Shown in pieces: positions 52,071 through 60,772 of a stretch of DNA of 64,000 bases (position 1 is its first letter; each line of letters opens with the position of its first letter). Both the position numbers and the translations under genes were made by a program. Source of the stretch: Sphingomonas caeni (GTDB lineage Bacteria > Pseudomonadota > Alphaproteobacteria > Sphingomonadales > Sphingomonadaceae); the NCBI RefSeq assembly GCF_026013415.1, contig NZ_JAPDOK010000002.1, forward strand, positions 496,001-560,000, in the 5' to 3' direction. The notes beneath the pieces are model-generated. The model was not told the DNA's origin and did not search any database. It saw nothing but the letters and a program-made list of their open reading frames with translations.

Positions 52071-53069
52071 ATGGCGACACTCGGCGACTGGATCGATCCG
52101 CGGCCCGAAGGCATCTATATCCCCGCGGCCGACGCGTGGGTGGACCCGTCGCGCCCCGTTCCGCGCGCGCTGGTGACGCATGGGCATGCCGATCATGCGC
52201 GCGGCGGGCATGGCGCGGTCTGGGCGACGCCGGGGACGCTGGCGATCATGGACGCGCGCTATGGCGAGCAGGCCGCGCATCCGGCCGGCTATGGCGAGAC
52301 GGTGATGCTGGGCGAGGTCCGCGCGCGGTTCGTGCCGGCGGGGCATGTGCTCGGATCGGCGCAGATCGTGCTGGAGCATCGCGGCGAGCGGATCGTGGTT
52401 TCGGGCGACTATAAACGCCGCGAGGATCCGACCTGCGCGCCGTTCGAAGTCACGCCGTGCGACATCTTCATCACCGAGGCGACGTTCGGCCTGCCGGTAT
52501 TCCGCCATCCCGAGACGCATGACGAGATCGACAAATTGCTGAGCAGCCTGCGCGCCAATCCAGACCGCTGCGTGCTGGTCGGCGCCTATGCGCTCGGCAA
52601 GGCGCAGCGGGTGATCGCGGAGCTGCGCGCGATGGGTTTCGACGATCCGATCTACATCCATGGCGCGCTCCAGCGGCTCTGCGATCTCTATGTCGAGCAG
52701 GGCGTCGATCTGGGCGAGCTGCGGCCCGCGACCGGGGTGGCGAAGGCCGAGCTGGCGGGGCGGATCATCCTGTGTCCGCCCGGCGCGCTCAACGACCGCT
52801 GGTCGCGGCGGCTGCCCGATCCGATCACCGCTATGGCGTCGGGGTGGATGCGCGTCCGGCAGCGCGCGCGGCAGCGCAATGTCGAGCTGCCGCTGATCCT
52901 TTCGGATCATGCCGATTGGGACGAGCTGACCCGCACCATCCTGGAAATCGCGCCGAAACAGGTCTGGGTCACCCATGGCCGCGAGGATGCGCTGGTGCAT
53001 TGGTGCCGCCAGCGCCAGATCAAGGCGCGCGCGCTCGAACTCGCCGGCTACGAAGACGAAGACGACTGA
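52071..53069 (+). CDS. Ligase-associated DNA damage response exonuclease (metallo-beta-lactamase fold)
   Basis: A 332-aa MBL-fold nuclease of the SNM1/YSH1-like group. Metal motifs are THGHADHARGGH, AGHVLGSAQ, SGDYKRREDP and the C-terminal SDHADWDEL and VTHGRED. It is the standard partner of the Lhr-like helicase and of the ligase whose end appears at 63455. The start at 52071 follows GGCAGG and is nine bases from the divergent helicase start. Confidence 0.94.
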   Translation: MATLGDWIDPRPEGIYIPAADAWVDPSRPVPRALVTHGHADHARGGHGAVWATPGTLAIMDARYGEQAAHPAGYGETVMLGEVRARFVPAGHVLGSAQIVLEHRGERIVVSGDYKRREDPTCAPFEVTPCDIFITEATFGLPVFRHPETHDEIDKLLSSLRANPDRCVLVGAYALGKAQRVIAELRAMGFDDPIYIHGALQRLCDLYVEQGVDLGELRPATGVAKAELAGRIILCPPGALNDRWSRRLPDPITAMASGWMRVRQRARQRNVELPLILSDHADWDELTRTILEIAPKQVWVTHGREDALVHWCRQRQIKARALELAGYEDEDD

Positions 53070-53078
53070 AGTTATTTG

Positions 53079-53180
53079 CTCGCCTCACGGCGAGGTTGCG
53101 GCACCGGCCCGCTCCCCCACCCGGCCTCCCTTACTATAGTAGCCTATGGGAGGCCAGGTGGGGGAGCGGGCCGGTGCCGC
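53079..53180. repeat. Palindromic element family D, copy 1, with an adjoining hairpin
   Basis: Arms of 33 bases at 53098-53130 and 53148-53180 (core CCCGCTCCCCCACC) with one mismatch and a 17-base loop. It is preceded by a small perfect hairpin CTCGCC-tcac-GGCGAG at 53079-53094. Copy 2 is at 59643-59725, and a partial copy at 53749-53776. Confidence 0.95.
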
Positions 53181-53258
53181 CCACAAATGCAGGACCAGTT
53201 CTCAATTGCCTGACAGCGTTGGCGCGCCTAATCTCGCCCGCAAATTGGAGGCCTACCG

Positions 53259-53735
53259 ATGAAGCTCATGCTCAAGCTTGCCGCGATCGTCTGCGCGGGG
53301 ATGCTCGCCACCGGAACCGCCTATGCCCAGGCCGGGCCGCCTTCGGGTGGCGGCGCCCCGGCGGGGCCGGGCTATACGGCCGAAAACTATACGGTGCGCA
53401 ACGGCGGTGACGAGGCGCAGCGCGATGCCGAGGCGGCGCGCACCAAGGCGATCGAGGAGCAACGCGCCAAGGAGCGTCCGGGCGCCGCGCGTACCGCACG
53501 CAGCGGCCCGGCGAGCCCCGACGATATCGTCGCCGGCGCCGAGGTGCGCGATCCCAAGGGCCAGGTGGTCGGCAAGGTCGAATCGGTCAGCATGGCCGCG
53601 GCGGTGGTCGTCACCGAAGTCGGCAAGGTCGAGGTGCCGCTCGAAGCGTTCGGGAAGAACAGCAAGGGGCTGCTGATCTCGATGAGCAAGAATGATTTCC
53701 TCGACGCCGTCGCCGAGGCGAACAAGCCGAAATAG
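53259..53735 (+). CDS. Secreted protein with PRC-barrel-like end, unknown function
   Basis: A 158-aa protein with signal peptide MKLMLKLAAIVCAGMLATGT, a Gly/Pro-rich stretch, a charged helix (DEAQRDAEAARTKAIEEQRA) and a C-terminal part SPDDIVAGAEVRDPKGQVVG then VESVSMAAAVVVTEVGKVEV, resembling a PRC barrel. No named family. The gene lies between a family D element and a partial inverted copy of it. Confidence 0.75.
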   Translation: MKLMLKLAAIVCAGMLATGTAYAQAGPPSGGGAPAGPGYTAENYTVRNGGDEAQRDAEAARTKAIEEQRAKERPGAARTARSGPASPDDIVAGAEVRDPKGQVVGKVESVSMAAAVVVTEVGKVEVPLEAFGKNSKGLLISMSKNDFLDAVAEANKPK

Positions 53736-53748
53736 CGGTTGATTCGTT

Positions 53749-53776
53749 GCCGGTGCCGCCCTCGCCGTGAGGCGAT
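53749..53776. repeat. Partial family D element
   Basis: GCCGGTGCCGC followed by CTCGCCGTGAGGCGA, the inverse of the 5' flank and first bases of the element at 53079-53108 (CTCGCCTCACGGCGAG, GCGGCACCGG). Only one arm is present. It ends before the stop of the minus-strand gene at 53781. Confidence 0.75.
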
Positions 53777-53780
53777 CAAA

Positions 53781-54170
53781 TTACGCGGCTTCGGCTTCCT
53801 CGGCGGGACCGAACAGCCAACTCTCGGCCGACCAGAAATCCTCGAAGATGCGCGCCTGGCGATTGGCGAGTGCGCGGACGACCTGGGTGCGCGCAAGCGT
53901 CGGGCTGACGACGAAGGCGAGGCGCCGCGAGCGATAGGCGGGGTCGGCGAGCAGCTCGCGGAACGCATCGACGATTTCCTGCGACTGGATCTTCATGTCG
54001 CGGATGTCGTTGATCGTCAGATGCTCGTTGCGGCCGCAGGTCAGTTCGCGGTGCGCGATCCGGCGCACCTCGTAGAATCCCTCGATATCCTCGAGGGTGA
54101 AGAACCCTCCCATCCGAATCCGGACGAGATTGCGCTGAGGCTCCACTTCGATCGAATATTCCGCGCTCAT
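53781..54170 (-). CDS. STAS/SpoIIAA-like small protein
   Basis: A 129-aa protein starting MSAEYSIEVEPQRNLVRIRM. The pattern of strands and helices (VRIRMGGFFTLEDIEGFYEV; HLTINDIRDMKIQSQEIVDA; RRLAFVVSPTLARTQVVRAL) resembles SpoIIAA/STAS-like domains found as single proteins in alphaproteobacteria. It lies 62 bases after rpoN in the same direction, in the place where hpf/ptsN genes usually stand. Function unknown. Confidence 0.75.
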   Translation of the reverse strand: MSAEYSIEVEPQRNLVRIRMGGFFTLEDIEGFYEVRRIAHRELTCGRNEHLTINDIRDMKIQSQEIVDAFRELLADPAYRSRRLAFVVSPTLARTQVVRALANRQARIFEDFWSAESWLFGPAEEAEAA

Positions 54171-54232
54171 GGGGCGATTCGTAGCTGAAACGGCCCTACC
54201 AATTTCTAAAAATGCTGCGCGGAAAAATCGCG

Positions 54233-55741
54233 TCAGCCCACACCCTCGAGCGCCTTTTGCCGGCGGCGCTGGACCGAGCTGCCGATTCCCATCGCCTCGC
54301 GATATTTGGCGACGGTGCGCCGCGCGATGTCGAAGCCCTTGGCGTTGAGCATCTCGACGAGCGTATCGTCGGAGAGGATCGCCTTGGGGCTCTCCGTGGC
54401 GATCAGTGTCTTGATCGCGTCCTTGACCGCATTGGCCGAGACCGCGTCGCCGCCGTCGGAGGACTGGATCGCGCTGGTGAAGAAATATTTGAGCTCGAAC
54501 AGGCCGCGCGCGCAGCTGAGATATTTGTTGCTGGTCACGCGGCTGACGGTCGATTCGTGCATCTCGATCGCCTCGGCGACCTGGCGGAGCGTCATCGGCT
54601 TCAGCTGCGCGACGCCGTGGAGGAAGAAGGCCTCCTGCTGCTTCACGATCTCCGACGCCACCTTGATGATGGTGCGCTGGCGCTGGTCGAGCGCTTTCAC
54701 GAGCCAGTTTGCGCTGGCGAGCATGTCCGACAGCCAAGCCTTCGAGGCCTTGTCCTGCGGGCCGGTGCTGATCTCGGCATAATAGGCCCGGTTGACGAGC
54801 AGGCGGGGGAGGGTGGCGGCGTTGATCTCGACCGCCCAGCCGGCGCCGCGCTTCGCCACGAAGATGTCGGGCGTCACCGACTGGGTCGCCTCGCCGCCGA
54901 AGCGCAGCCCGGGCTTGGGGTCGTATGCGCGCAGCTCGCGGATCATGTCGGCCATGTCCTCGTCGTCGACGTCGCAGATGCGCTTGAGCCGCTGGATCTC
55001 GCCGCGCGCGAGCAGATCGAGATTGTCGATCAGCCGCGCCATGCACGGATCGTAGCGGTCGGCCTCCTTGGCCTGCAGCGCGAGGCATTCGGCGAGGCTG
55101 CGCGCGCCGACGCCGGTGGGGTCGAAGGTCTGGATCGTCGCGAGCACGCCCTCGACGCGGGCGAGGGGGACATTGAGGCGGTTGGCGATGTCGAGCAAAG
55201 CGGCGGTCAGGTACCCCGTCTCGTCGATCTGATCGATCAGGTGCGCGGCGACGAACAGATCGGCGCCGTCGATGCTCGCGCCCGCCTGCGCCATCAGATG
55301 ATCGGCGAGGCTGAGATCGGGGTTGGCGAAGCTGTCGAAATCGAGGCCGTCGTCGCTCAGCCCGCCGCCGCCCGTACCGCCCATGCCGAGGCTGCCGTCG
55401 AGGCCGCCGATCGAATCCGACGCGCTGTCATGATGAAAGGTCTCGGCGGTGAAATCGACGTCGAGCGCGGCCTCGCCATTGGCCTCGCCGCCGCCCGCGA
55501 GCAGTTCGCTGGCGTCGGCGGGGCCGTCGCGCGGTTCGAGCGGTTCGGGCAGGTCGCGGTCGGGCGTGTCGTCGCCATCGCCGCCGCCCGCGTCGAGCAG
55601 CGGGTTCTTCTCGATCTCCTCGGCGATGAAGGTCTCGATCTCGAGGTTCGAGAGCGCCAGCAGCTTGATCGCCTGCTGGAGCTGCGGCGTCATCACCAGC
55701 GACTGTGATTGCCTGAGATCGAGGCGGGGGGCGAGGCTCAT
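54233..55741 (-). CDS. rpoN: RNA polymerase sigma-54 factor
   Basis: Alternative sigma factor needing AAA+ activators. The 502-aa protein starts at 55741 (MSLAPRLDLRQSQSLVMTPQ; QLQQAIKLLALSNLEIE is the activator-interacting region I), then an acidic region II (about 50-135), the core-binding domain (QTFDPTGVGARSLAECLALQ), the HTH (ESTVSRVTSNKYLSC) and the RpoN box ARRTVAKYRE (473-482). A start 15 bases upstream is less likely. It follows lptB across a family A element. Confidence 0.97.
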   Translation of the reverse strand: MSLAPRLDLRQSQSLVMTPQLQQAIKLLALSNLEIETFIAEEIEKNPLLDAGGGDGDDTPDRDLPEPLEPRDGPADASELLAGGGEANGEAALDVDFTAETFHHDSASDSIGGLDGSLGMGGTGGGGLSDDGLDFDSFANPDLSLADHLMAQAGASIDGADLFVAAHLIDQIDETGYLTAALLDIANRLNVPLARVEGVLATIQTFDPTGVGARSLAECLALQAKEADRYDPCMARLIDNLDLLARGEIQRLKRICDVDDEDMADMIRELRAYDPKPGLRFGGEATQSVTPDIFVAKRGAGWAVEINAATLPRLLVNRAYYAEISTGPQDKASKAWLSDMLASANWLVKALDQRQRTIIKVASEIVKQQEAFFLHGVAQLKPMTLRQVAEAIEMHESTVSRVTSNKYLSCARGLFELKYFFTSAIQSSDGGDAVSANAVKDAIKTLIATESPKAILSDDTLVEMLNAKGFDIARRTVAKYREAMGIGSSVQRRRQKALEGVG

Positions 55742-55757
55742 GGCCGCCTTCCCCATC

Positions 55758-55838
55758 CGTCATCCCGGCGAAAGCCGGGACCCAGAGTCACGGGCGATTC
55801 GCTTGGGGCCCTGGGTTCCGGCTTTCGCCGGGATGACG
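55758..55838. repeat. Palindromic element family A, copy 3
   Basis: Left arm 55758-55787 is identical to copy 1; the right arm (to 55838) differs by one base in the paired region (GGGTTCC for GGGTCCC). It lies between lptB and rpoN, 25 bases after lptB on the transcript. Confidence 0.95.
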
Positions 55839-55863
55839 AGGAAGGGAGGGCCGCGTTCATGCC

Positions 55864-56640
55864 TTAAAGCGAGAAACTCTCGCCGAGGTAGAGCCGGCGG
55901 ACATTCTCGTCCTTGACCAGATCGTCGGGCGAGCCCGCGAAGAGGACGCGGCCGTCATAGATGATGTAGCCGCGATCGACGATGTCGAGCGTCTCGCGGA
56001 CATTGTGATCGGTGATGAGCACGCCGATGCCGCGTTTCTTGAGCTCGCAGATCAGGTCGCGAATGTCGCTGATCGAGAGCGGGTCGATGCCCGCAAAGGG
56101 CTCGTCGAGCAGCATGATCGTGGGATCGGCCGCGAGCGCGCGGGCGATTTCGGCGCGGCGGCGCTCGCCGCCCGAGAGCGCCATGGCGGGCGAGTCGCGC
56201 AGCCGGGTGAGGCCGAATTCGTCGAGCAACTTGTCGAGCCGGGCCATGCGCGCGGCCTTGTCCGGCTCGGCGAGCTCGAGCACCGCGAGGATGTTCTTTT
56301 CGACCGTGAGGCCGCGGAAGATCGAGGTTTCCTGGGGGAGGTAGCCGAGGCCCAGGATCGCGCGCCGGTACATGGGGAGCGCGGTGATATCCTCGCCGTC
56401 GAGCATGATGCGGCCCGAATCGGGCTTCACCAGGCCCATCACCGAATAGAAGCTGGTGGTCTTGCCCGCGCCGTTGGGGCCGAGCAGGCCCACGACCTCG
56501 CCGCGCGCGACCGACATCGAGACGTCGGTGAGCACGACGCGCTTGTCGTACGACTTGGCGATCGAGACGACCGCGAGCCCCTTGTCGGGGATCGGCGCGG
56601 GGTCCGCGACCGGATGTTCGAGGATGTCGGCGTCGCTCAT
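55864..56640 (-). CDS. lptB: LPS export ABC transporter ATPase LptB
   Basis: ATPase that drives LPS extraction with LptF/LptG. The 258-aa protein has Walker A GPNGAGKTT (residues 54-62), Q-loop LPQETSIFRGLTV, signature LSGGERRRAEIARAL, Walker B TIMLLDEPFAGID and switch histidine ITDHNVRETL. A 20-residue N-terminal extension precedes the domain, common in sphingomonads. It is 302 bases downstream of lptA, with a repeat between. Confidence 0.96.
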   Translation of the reverse strand: MSDADILEHPVADPAPIPDKGLAVVSIAKSYDKRVVLTDVSMSVARGEVVGLLGPNGAGKTTSFYSVMGLVKPDSGRIMLDGEDITALPMYRRAILGLGYLPQETSIFRGLTVEKNILAVLELAEPDKAARMARLDKLLDEFGLTRLRDSPAMALSGGERRRAEIARALAADPTIMLLDEPFAGIDPLSISDIRDLICELKKRGIGVLITDHNVRETLDIVDRGYIIYDGRVLFAGSPDDLVKDENVRRLYLGESFSL

Positions 56641-56942
56641 GCTGCCCCTGATGGCCCTCAGTTGGTTACCGGATTCCTACTCGAATCCGATTTGGCAGGA
56701 TTCCTGCATGGAAATGGTGGCCAAGGGAAGGCCCGACAAGCCGGAGCGTTGAAGAATCGAGGTGTTTCTCTTCACCGTTCGTCCTGAATAGCCGTCGAGT
56801 AGCCCGAAGGGCGTATCGAGACGGCGTATCGAAGGACGGTTGGGAGCGCCGCGTTCCGCCGCGAGCGATGCTTCGATACGAGCCCTCGATACGCCGGGTT
56901 GCGGCTACTCGGTCTCTACTCAGCACGAACGGGTGGGGCCGC
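56641..56942. repeat. Gap between lptA and lptB: palindromic element family H and a leader hairpin
   Basis: Arms of about 60 bases at 56775-56833 and 56871-56932 pair imperfectly (CCGTTCGT outer ends, GGCGTATCGA inner cores). Closer to lptB a perfect hairpin CGGATTC-ctactc-GAATCCG (56670-56689) lies 30-49 bases before its start. No gene is visible in this gap. Confidence 0.75.
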
Positions 56943-57503
56943 TTATTGCTTGGGCGTGGCCGCCGGAGCAGGGGTGGTCGCGCGCTGGGGCACCGAGAAG
57001 CGCCCGGTGACGCGGCCGCCCTGGGTGGTGGTGCCCGGGGCACCCCCGCTGACGCCCGAACCGTCGATCGTCGCGCGGCCGGTGTCGAGGTTGATCGTCA
57101 GGCGCGAACCCTGGATGACATTGGGCCCCTGGCGCAGCGTGACGCCGCCGAGCAGGGTCACGATGCGGGTGTTGAGATCATAGACCGCATATTGCGACGA
57201 GGCGCTCTGATCGGGGCGGACGATCGTCACCCCGCCCGAGGCGTCGATGCGGTTGACCTGCGGATTGGTGATCTCGCCGGTATAGGTGAGCGTCATCCGC
57301 GCCGAATTGAGCGTCATCTCGGCCTGGGTGATCTTGACCGCGCCGGTCAGCAGCACGCGGTTCGCACGCTCCTGGATCTCGATATGCTCGGCGCCGAAAT
57401 CGATCGGCGCGCTCGAATCATGACTCTGCTGCGCCGATGCGGGAACCGAGGCGGAGATCGCCAGGGTGAGGCCGAGCGGCAAAAGGGCGAGGGCGCGGAG
57501 CAT
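56943..57503 (-). CDS. lptA: LPS transport periplasmic protein LptA
   Basis: Periplasmic bridge protein that carries LPS between membranes. A 186-aa OstA-type beta-jellyroll with signal peptide MLRALALLPLGLTLAISASV; core FGAEHIEIQERANRVLLTGA, AEMTLNSARMTLTY, NRIDASGGVTIVRPDQSASS, and TLLGGVTLRQGPNVIQGSRL. The Ala/Pro/Thr tail is not conserved. Its start abuts the lptC stop (shared base at 57503). Confidence 0.95.
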   Translation of the reverse strand: MLRALALLPLGLTLAISASVPASAQQSHDSSAPIDFGAEHIEIQERANRVLLTGAVKITQAEMTLNSARMTLTYTGEITNPQVNRIDASGGVTIVRPDQSASSQYAVYDLNTRIVTLLGGVTLRQGPNVIQGSRLTINLDTGRATIDGSGVSGGAPGTTTQGGRVTGRFSVPQRATTPAPAATPKQ

Positions 57504-58147
57504 CAGCGCCTATTCGCCCGCTTGGGCCAGATGCGCAAGCGGGCATTGCCGTCGAGGCTGACGATGCGCTTCTCCAGATCGGCGTGCATCCGGTTTCCGC
57601 TGAAGACCCCCATGGGCGTGCGGCCCGAGACCGCGCCGGCGCTCTGCATCTGGCGCGTCTTGAGATCGACGGTCGCGTCATGGGTGTCGAGCGTATAGCC
57701 GTCCGAGGTCTGGAAGCGAATCGGCCCGTCGACCGAGACGCGCTGGGTGTCGAGTTCGTAGCGCCCGGTATCGGCGCGGAGCGTCGCCGGCCCCTCGGGC
57801 AGGCCGATCTCCGCGGAGAGATCATTGAGGCGGACGATCGGCTCGGACGAACTCTTCTGCACCGCCGATCCCGCCTTGAGGCTGAAGGGCTGGCCCTTGG
57901 CATCCTCGCCGCGATACTCGGCCGATCGGATGAACAGACGCTCGCTCGCGACATCGACCTGGTTCTTGTCGAGCACGAAGCTGACATCGCCGCCGGTGAA
58001 GAGCGGCGCAAGCACCAGCCAGGCGGAGAGGATGCCGATCCCCACGGGGAGGATATAGAGCGCCCAGCGGACCACCCGGTCGTGGCTGCTGCCCGGATGC
58101 GCCCAGGCCCGTCTTTGGGACTGAAGGCGATCCGCGATTTCAGACAT
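57503..58147 (-). CDS. lptC: LPS export ABC transporter periplasmic protein LptC
   Basis: Inner-membrane-anchored jellyroll that receives LPS from LptBFG and passes it to LptA. The 214-aa protein has one N-terminal membrane helix (VVRWALYILPVGIGILSAWL) and a beta domain (KNQVDVASERLFIRSAEYRG; IRFQTSDGYTLDTHDATVDL; MGVFSGNRMHADLEKRIVSL). The start at 58147 overlaps the rnd end by eight bases. Confidence 0.93.
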   Translation of the reverse strand: MSEIADRLQSQRRAWAHPGSSHDRVVRWALYILPVGIGILSAWLVLAPLFTGGDVSFVLDKNQVDVASERLFIRSAEYRGEDAKGQPFSLKAGSAVQKSSSEPIVRLNDLSAEIGLPEGPATLRADTGRYELDTQRVSVDGPIRFQTSDGYTLDTHDATVDLKTRQMQSAGAVSGRTPMGVFSGNRMHADLEKRIVSLDGNARLRIWPKRANRR

Positions 58148-58760
58148 GCGCGAAGATATCCACCTCGGGCCAGCCTGCCAGATCAAGCTCGGCGCGCCAA
58201 GGGAGGAAATCGAAGCACGCCTGCGCGATCGCGGTGCGGCCTTCGCGGGCGAGGCGCTTGTCGAGTTCGGTTCGCATGGCGTGGAGGTAACGCACGTCGG
58301 AGGCTGCGTATTCACGCTGGGCGTCGGAAAGTTCGGGACCGCCCCAGTCCGACGATTGCTGCGCCTTGGAAAGCTCCTGCCCGAGCAGCTCGCGGACCAG
58401 GTCCTTGAGGCCGTGGCGGTCGGTATAGGTGCGCACCATGCGGCTCGCGATCTTGGTGCAATAGACCGGCGCCGCGGTGACGCCAAGATAATGCTTGATC
58501 GCGGCGAGATCGAAGCGCGCGAAATGATAGAGCTTCACCCGGGCGGGATCGGCGAGGATCGCGCGCAGATTGGGCGCGGCATAGTCGCTGTCCGGGCCGA
58601 AGCGGACGAGATGCTCGTCGCCCGACCCGTCGGAGAGCTGGACCACGCAGAGGCGGTCGCGCGGGGTGATCAGCCCCATCGTCTCGGTATCGACGGCGAT
58701 GTCCGTGGCCGGAGCGAATACGCCGGCGGGCAGGTCTTCTTCGTGGAAGTAAACGGTCAT
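58140..58760 (-). CDS. rnd: Ribonuclease D-like 3'-5' exonuclease (DEDDy)
   Basis: A 206-aa exonuclease domain without the HRDC domain of full RNase D. DEDDy residues: Asp24 and Glu26 in AVDTETMG, Asp in HFARFDLAAIKHYL, and Tyr/Asp in YAASDVRYLHAM. It is the usual gene before lptC in alphaproteobacteria (short Rnd, tRNA 3' processing). Overlaps lptC by eight bases. Confidence 0.92.
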   Translation of the reverse strand: MTVYFHEEDLPAGVFAPATDIAVDTETMGLITPRDRLCVVQLSDGSGDEHLVRFGPDSDYAAPNLRAILADPARVKLYHFARFDLAAIKHYLGVTAAPVYCTKIASRMVRTYTDRHGLKDLVRELLGQELSKAQQSSDWGGPELSDAQREYAASDVRYLHAMRTELDKRLAREGRTAIAQACFDFLPWRAELDLAGWPEVDIFAHV

Positions 58761-58791
58761 GGCCTGCGCCTAGTCCTGTTCAGCGTCGGGC

Positions 58792-59592
58792 TCAATGGCC
58801 GTCGCCGGCCGCCGCCTTCTTCTCCTTGGCCCTGCGCGACCAGATGTTGAGGCATTCGACCGCGGCGGAGAAGCCCATCGCGGTGTAGATATAGCCCTTG
58901 GGAATATGCGCGCCGAAGCCTTCGGCGATCAGCACCATGCCGATCATCAGCAGGAAGCCCAATGCGAGCATCACCACCGTGGGGTTGTTGTTGATGAAGT
59001 TCGCCAGCGGATCGGAGGCAAGCAGCATCACGCCGACAGCGACGATCACCGCGACATACATGATCTGCACATGCTCGGTCATTCCGACCGCGGTGAGGAT
59101 CGAATCGATCGAGAAGACGATGTCGAGCAGCAGGATCTGGACGATCGCCGAGGCGAAGGTGAGCTGGACGACCTTCTTCTTGTCGAGCAGCGCATCGGTA
59201 TCCTCGGCGTGCGAATCGACACTATGGTGGATTTCGGTGGTCGCCTTCCACATCAGGAAGATGCCGCCCGCGATCAGGATCAGGTCGCGCCAGGAGAAGG
59301 CGGTCTCGAAGCTGGGCTCGCCGTGCGAGAGCGGGCCGGCGATGCCGAGATCGAACACCGGATGCACCAGCCCGACGATCCAGGCAATCATGGTGAGCAG
59401 GGCGAGCCGCATGATCAGCGCCAGGCCGATGCCCAGCCGCCGCGCCTTTTGCCGCGTTTCGGCGGGCAATTTGTTCGACAGGATCGAGATGAAGATGAGG
59501 TTGTCGATGCCGAGCACCACCTCCATCACGATCAGCGTGAGCAGGGCGGCCCAGGCGGCGGGGCTGGCGATCAGGGCGAGAATGGCGTCCAT
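58792..59592 (-). CDS. TerC-family integral membrane protein
   Basis: A 266-aa protein with seven to eight hydrophobic segments and the TerC signature acidic residues ([19 protein letters not shown] and [17 protein letters not shown]), which bind metal. The family is linked to metal (Mn) export and tellurite resistance. The start at 59592 ([20 protein letters not shown]) is chosen; the upstream frame crosses the family D repeat. Confidence 0.9.
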   Translation of the reverse strand: MDAILALIASPAAWAALLTLIVMEVVLGIDNLIFISILSNKLPAETRQKARRLGIGLALIMRLALLTMIAWIVGLVHPVFDLGIAGPLSHGEPSFETAFSWRDLILIAGGIFLMWKATTEIHHSVDSHAEDTDALLDKKKVVQLTFASAIVQILLLDIVFSIDSILTAVGMTEHVQIMYVAVIVAVGVMLLASDPLANFINNNPTVVMLALGFLLMIGMVLIAEGFGAHIPKGYIYTAMGFSAAVECLNIWSRRAKEKKAAAGDGH

Positions 59593-59907
59593 GAAGCGCC
59601 TCTGCCGCGAGCCTGTTGTTTGGGTCAAGCTGAAGCTTGACAGCGGCACCAGCCCGCTCCCCCACCCGGCCTCCCACAGGCTACTAAAGTAAGGGGGGCC
59701 GGGTGGGGGAGCGGGCTGGTGCCGCAATTCTGCGAAAGCAGAATCACATAGGCGCCGTAATCAAGACGAATTTCGTTCGCGCCCTGTCCAGTTTTGGGCT
59801 ATGCCCCGATTCTAGTGGCGCGCTTTTCTGTGCCCGAGAACCTGCGCTTTTCGCTCGGCGCGCTGGTTTTATTGGATTTCAGGGCGAACCGGGAAGACGA
59901 ACAGGGC
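59593..59907. repeat. Divergent gap terC/csp: family D element copy 2 and cold-shock gene leader
   Basis: Family D copy 2: arms 59643-59675 and 59693-59725 (33 bases, one mismatch), 17-base loop that is the reverse complement of the copy 1 loop at 15 of 17 positions. It is flanked by hairpins TCAAGCT-ga-AGCTTGA (59624-59639) and ATTCTGC-GAAA-GCAGAAT (59727-59744). From 59745 to 59907 is the leader of the cold-shock gene, less GC-rich, without a clear promoter. Confidence 0.88.
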
Positions 59908-60708
<801 letters not shown>

Positions 60709-60731
60709 TCTTTCGGCTGACACGCCAAGTG

Positions 60732-60763
60732 AAGGGGCCGGGGGGAAACCTCCGGCCCTTTTC
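60732..60763 (+). terminator. Rho-independent terminator after the cold-shock gene, possibly bidirectional
   Basis: AAGGGGCCGG and CCGGCCCTT pair around GGGG-AAA-CCT, followed by TTTTC. It lies 24 bases after the stop and 10 bases before the end of the convergent gene at 60773, so it could serve both. Confidence 0.85.
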
Positions 60764-60772
60764 GATTCGGGG

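Noticed and set aside
49635-53000. 1121-residue form of the Lhr-like helicase
   Set aside because: The extra 313 residues lie opposite the exonuclease gene and lack any conserved domain; the start at 52061 begins the conserved region.
59794-59907. 38-residue upstream extension of the cold-shock protein
   Set aside because: Extra residues (MGYAPILVARFSVPENL...) are unlike the family; MSFDRGRRG has the expected start.
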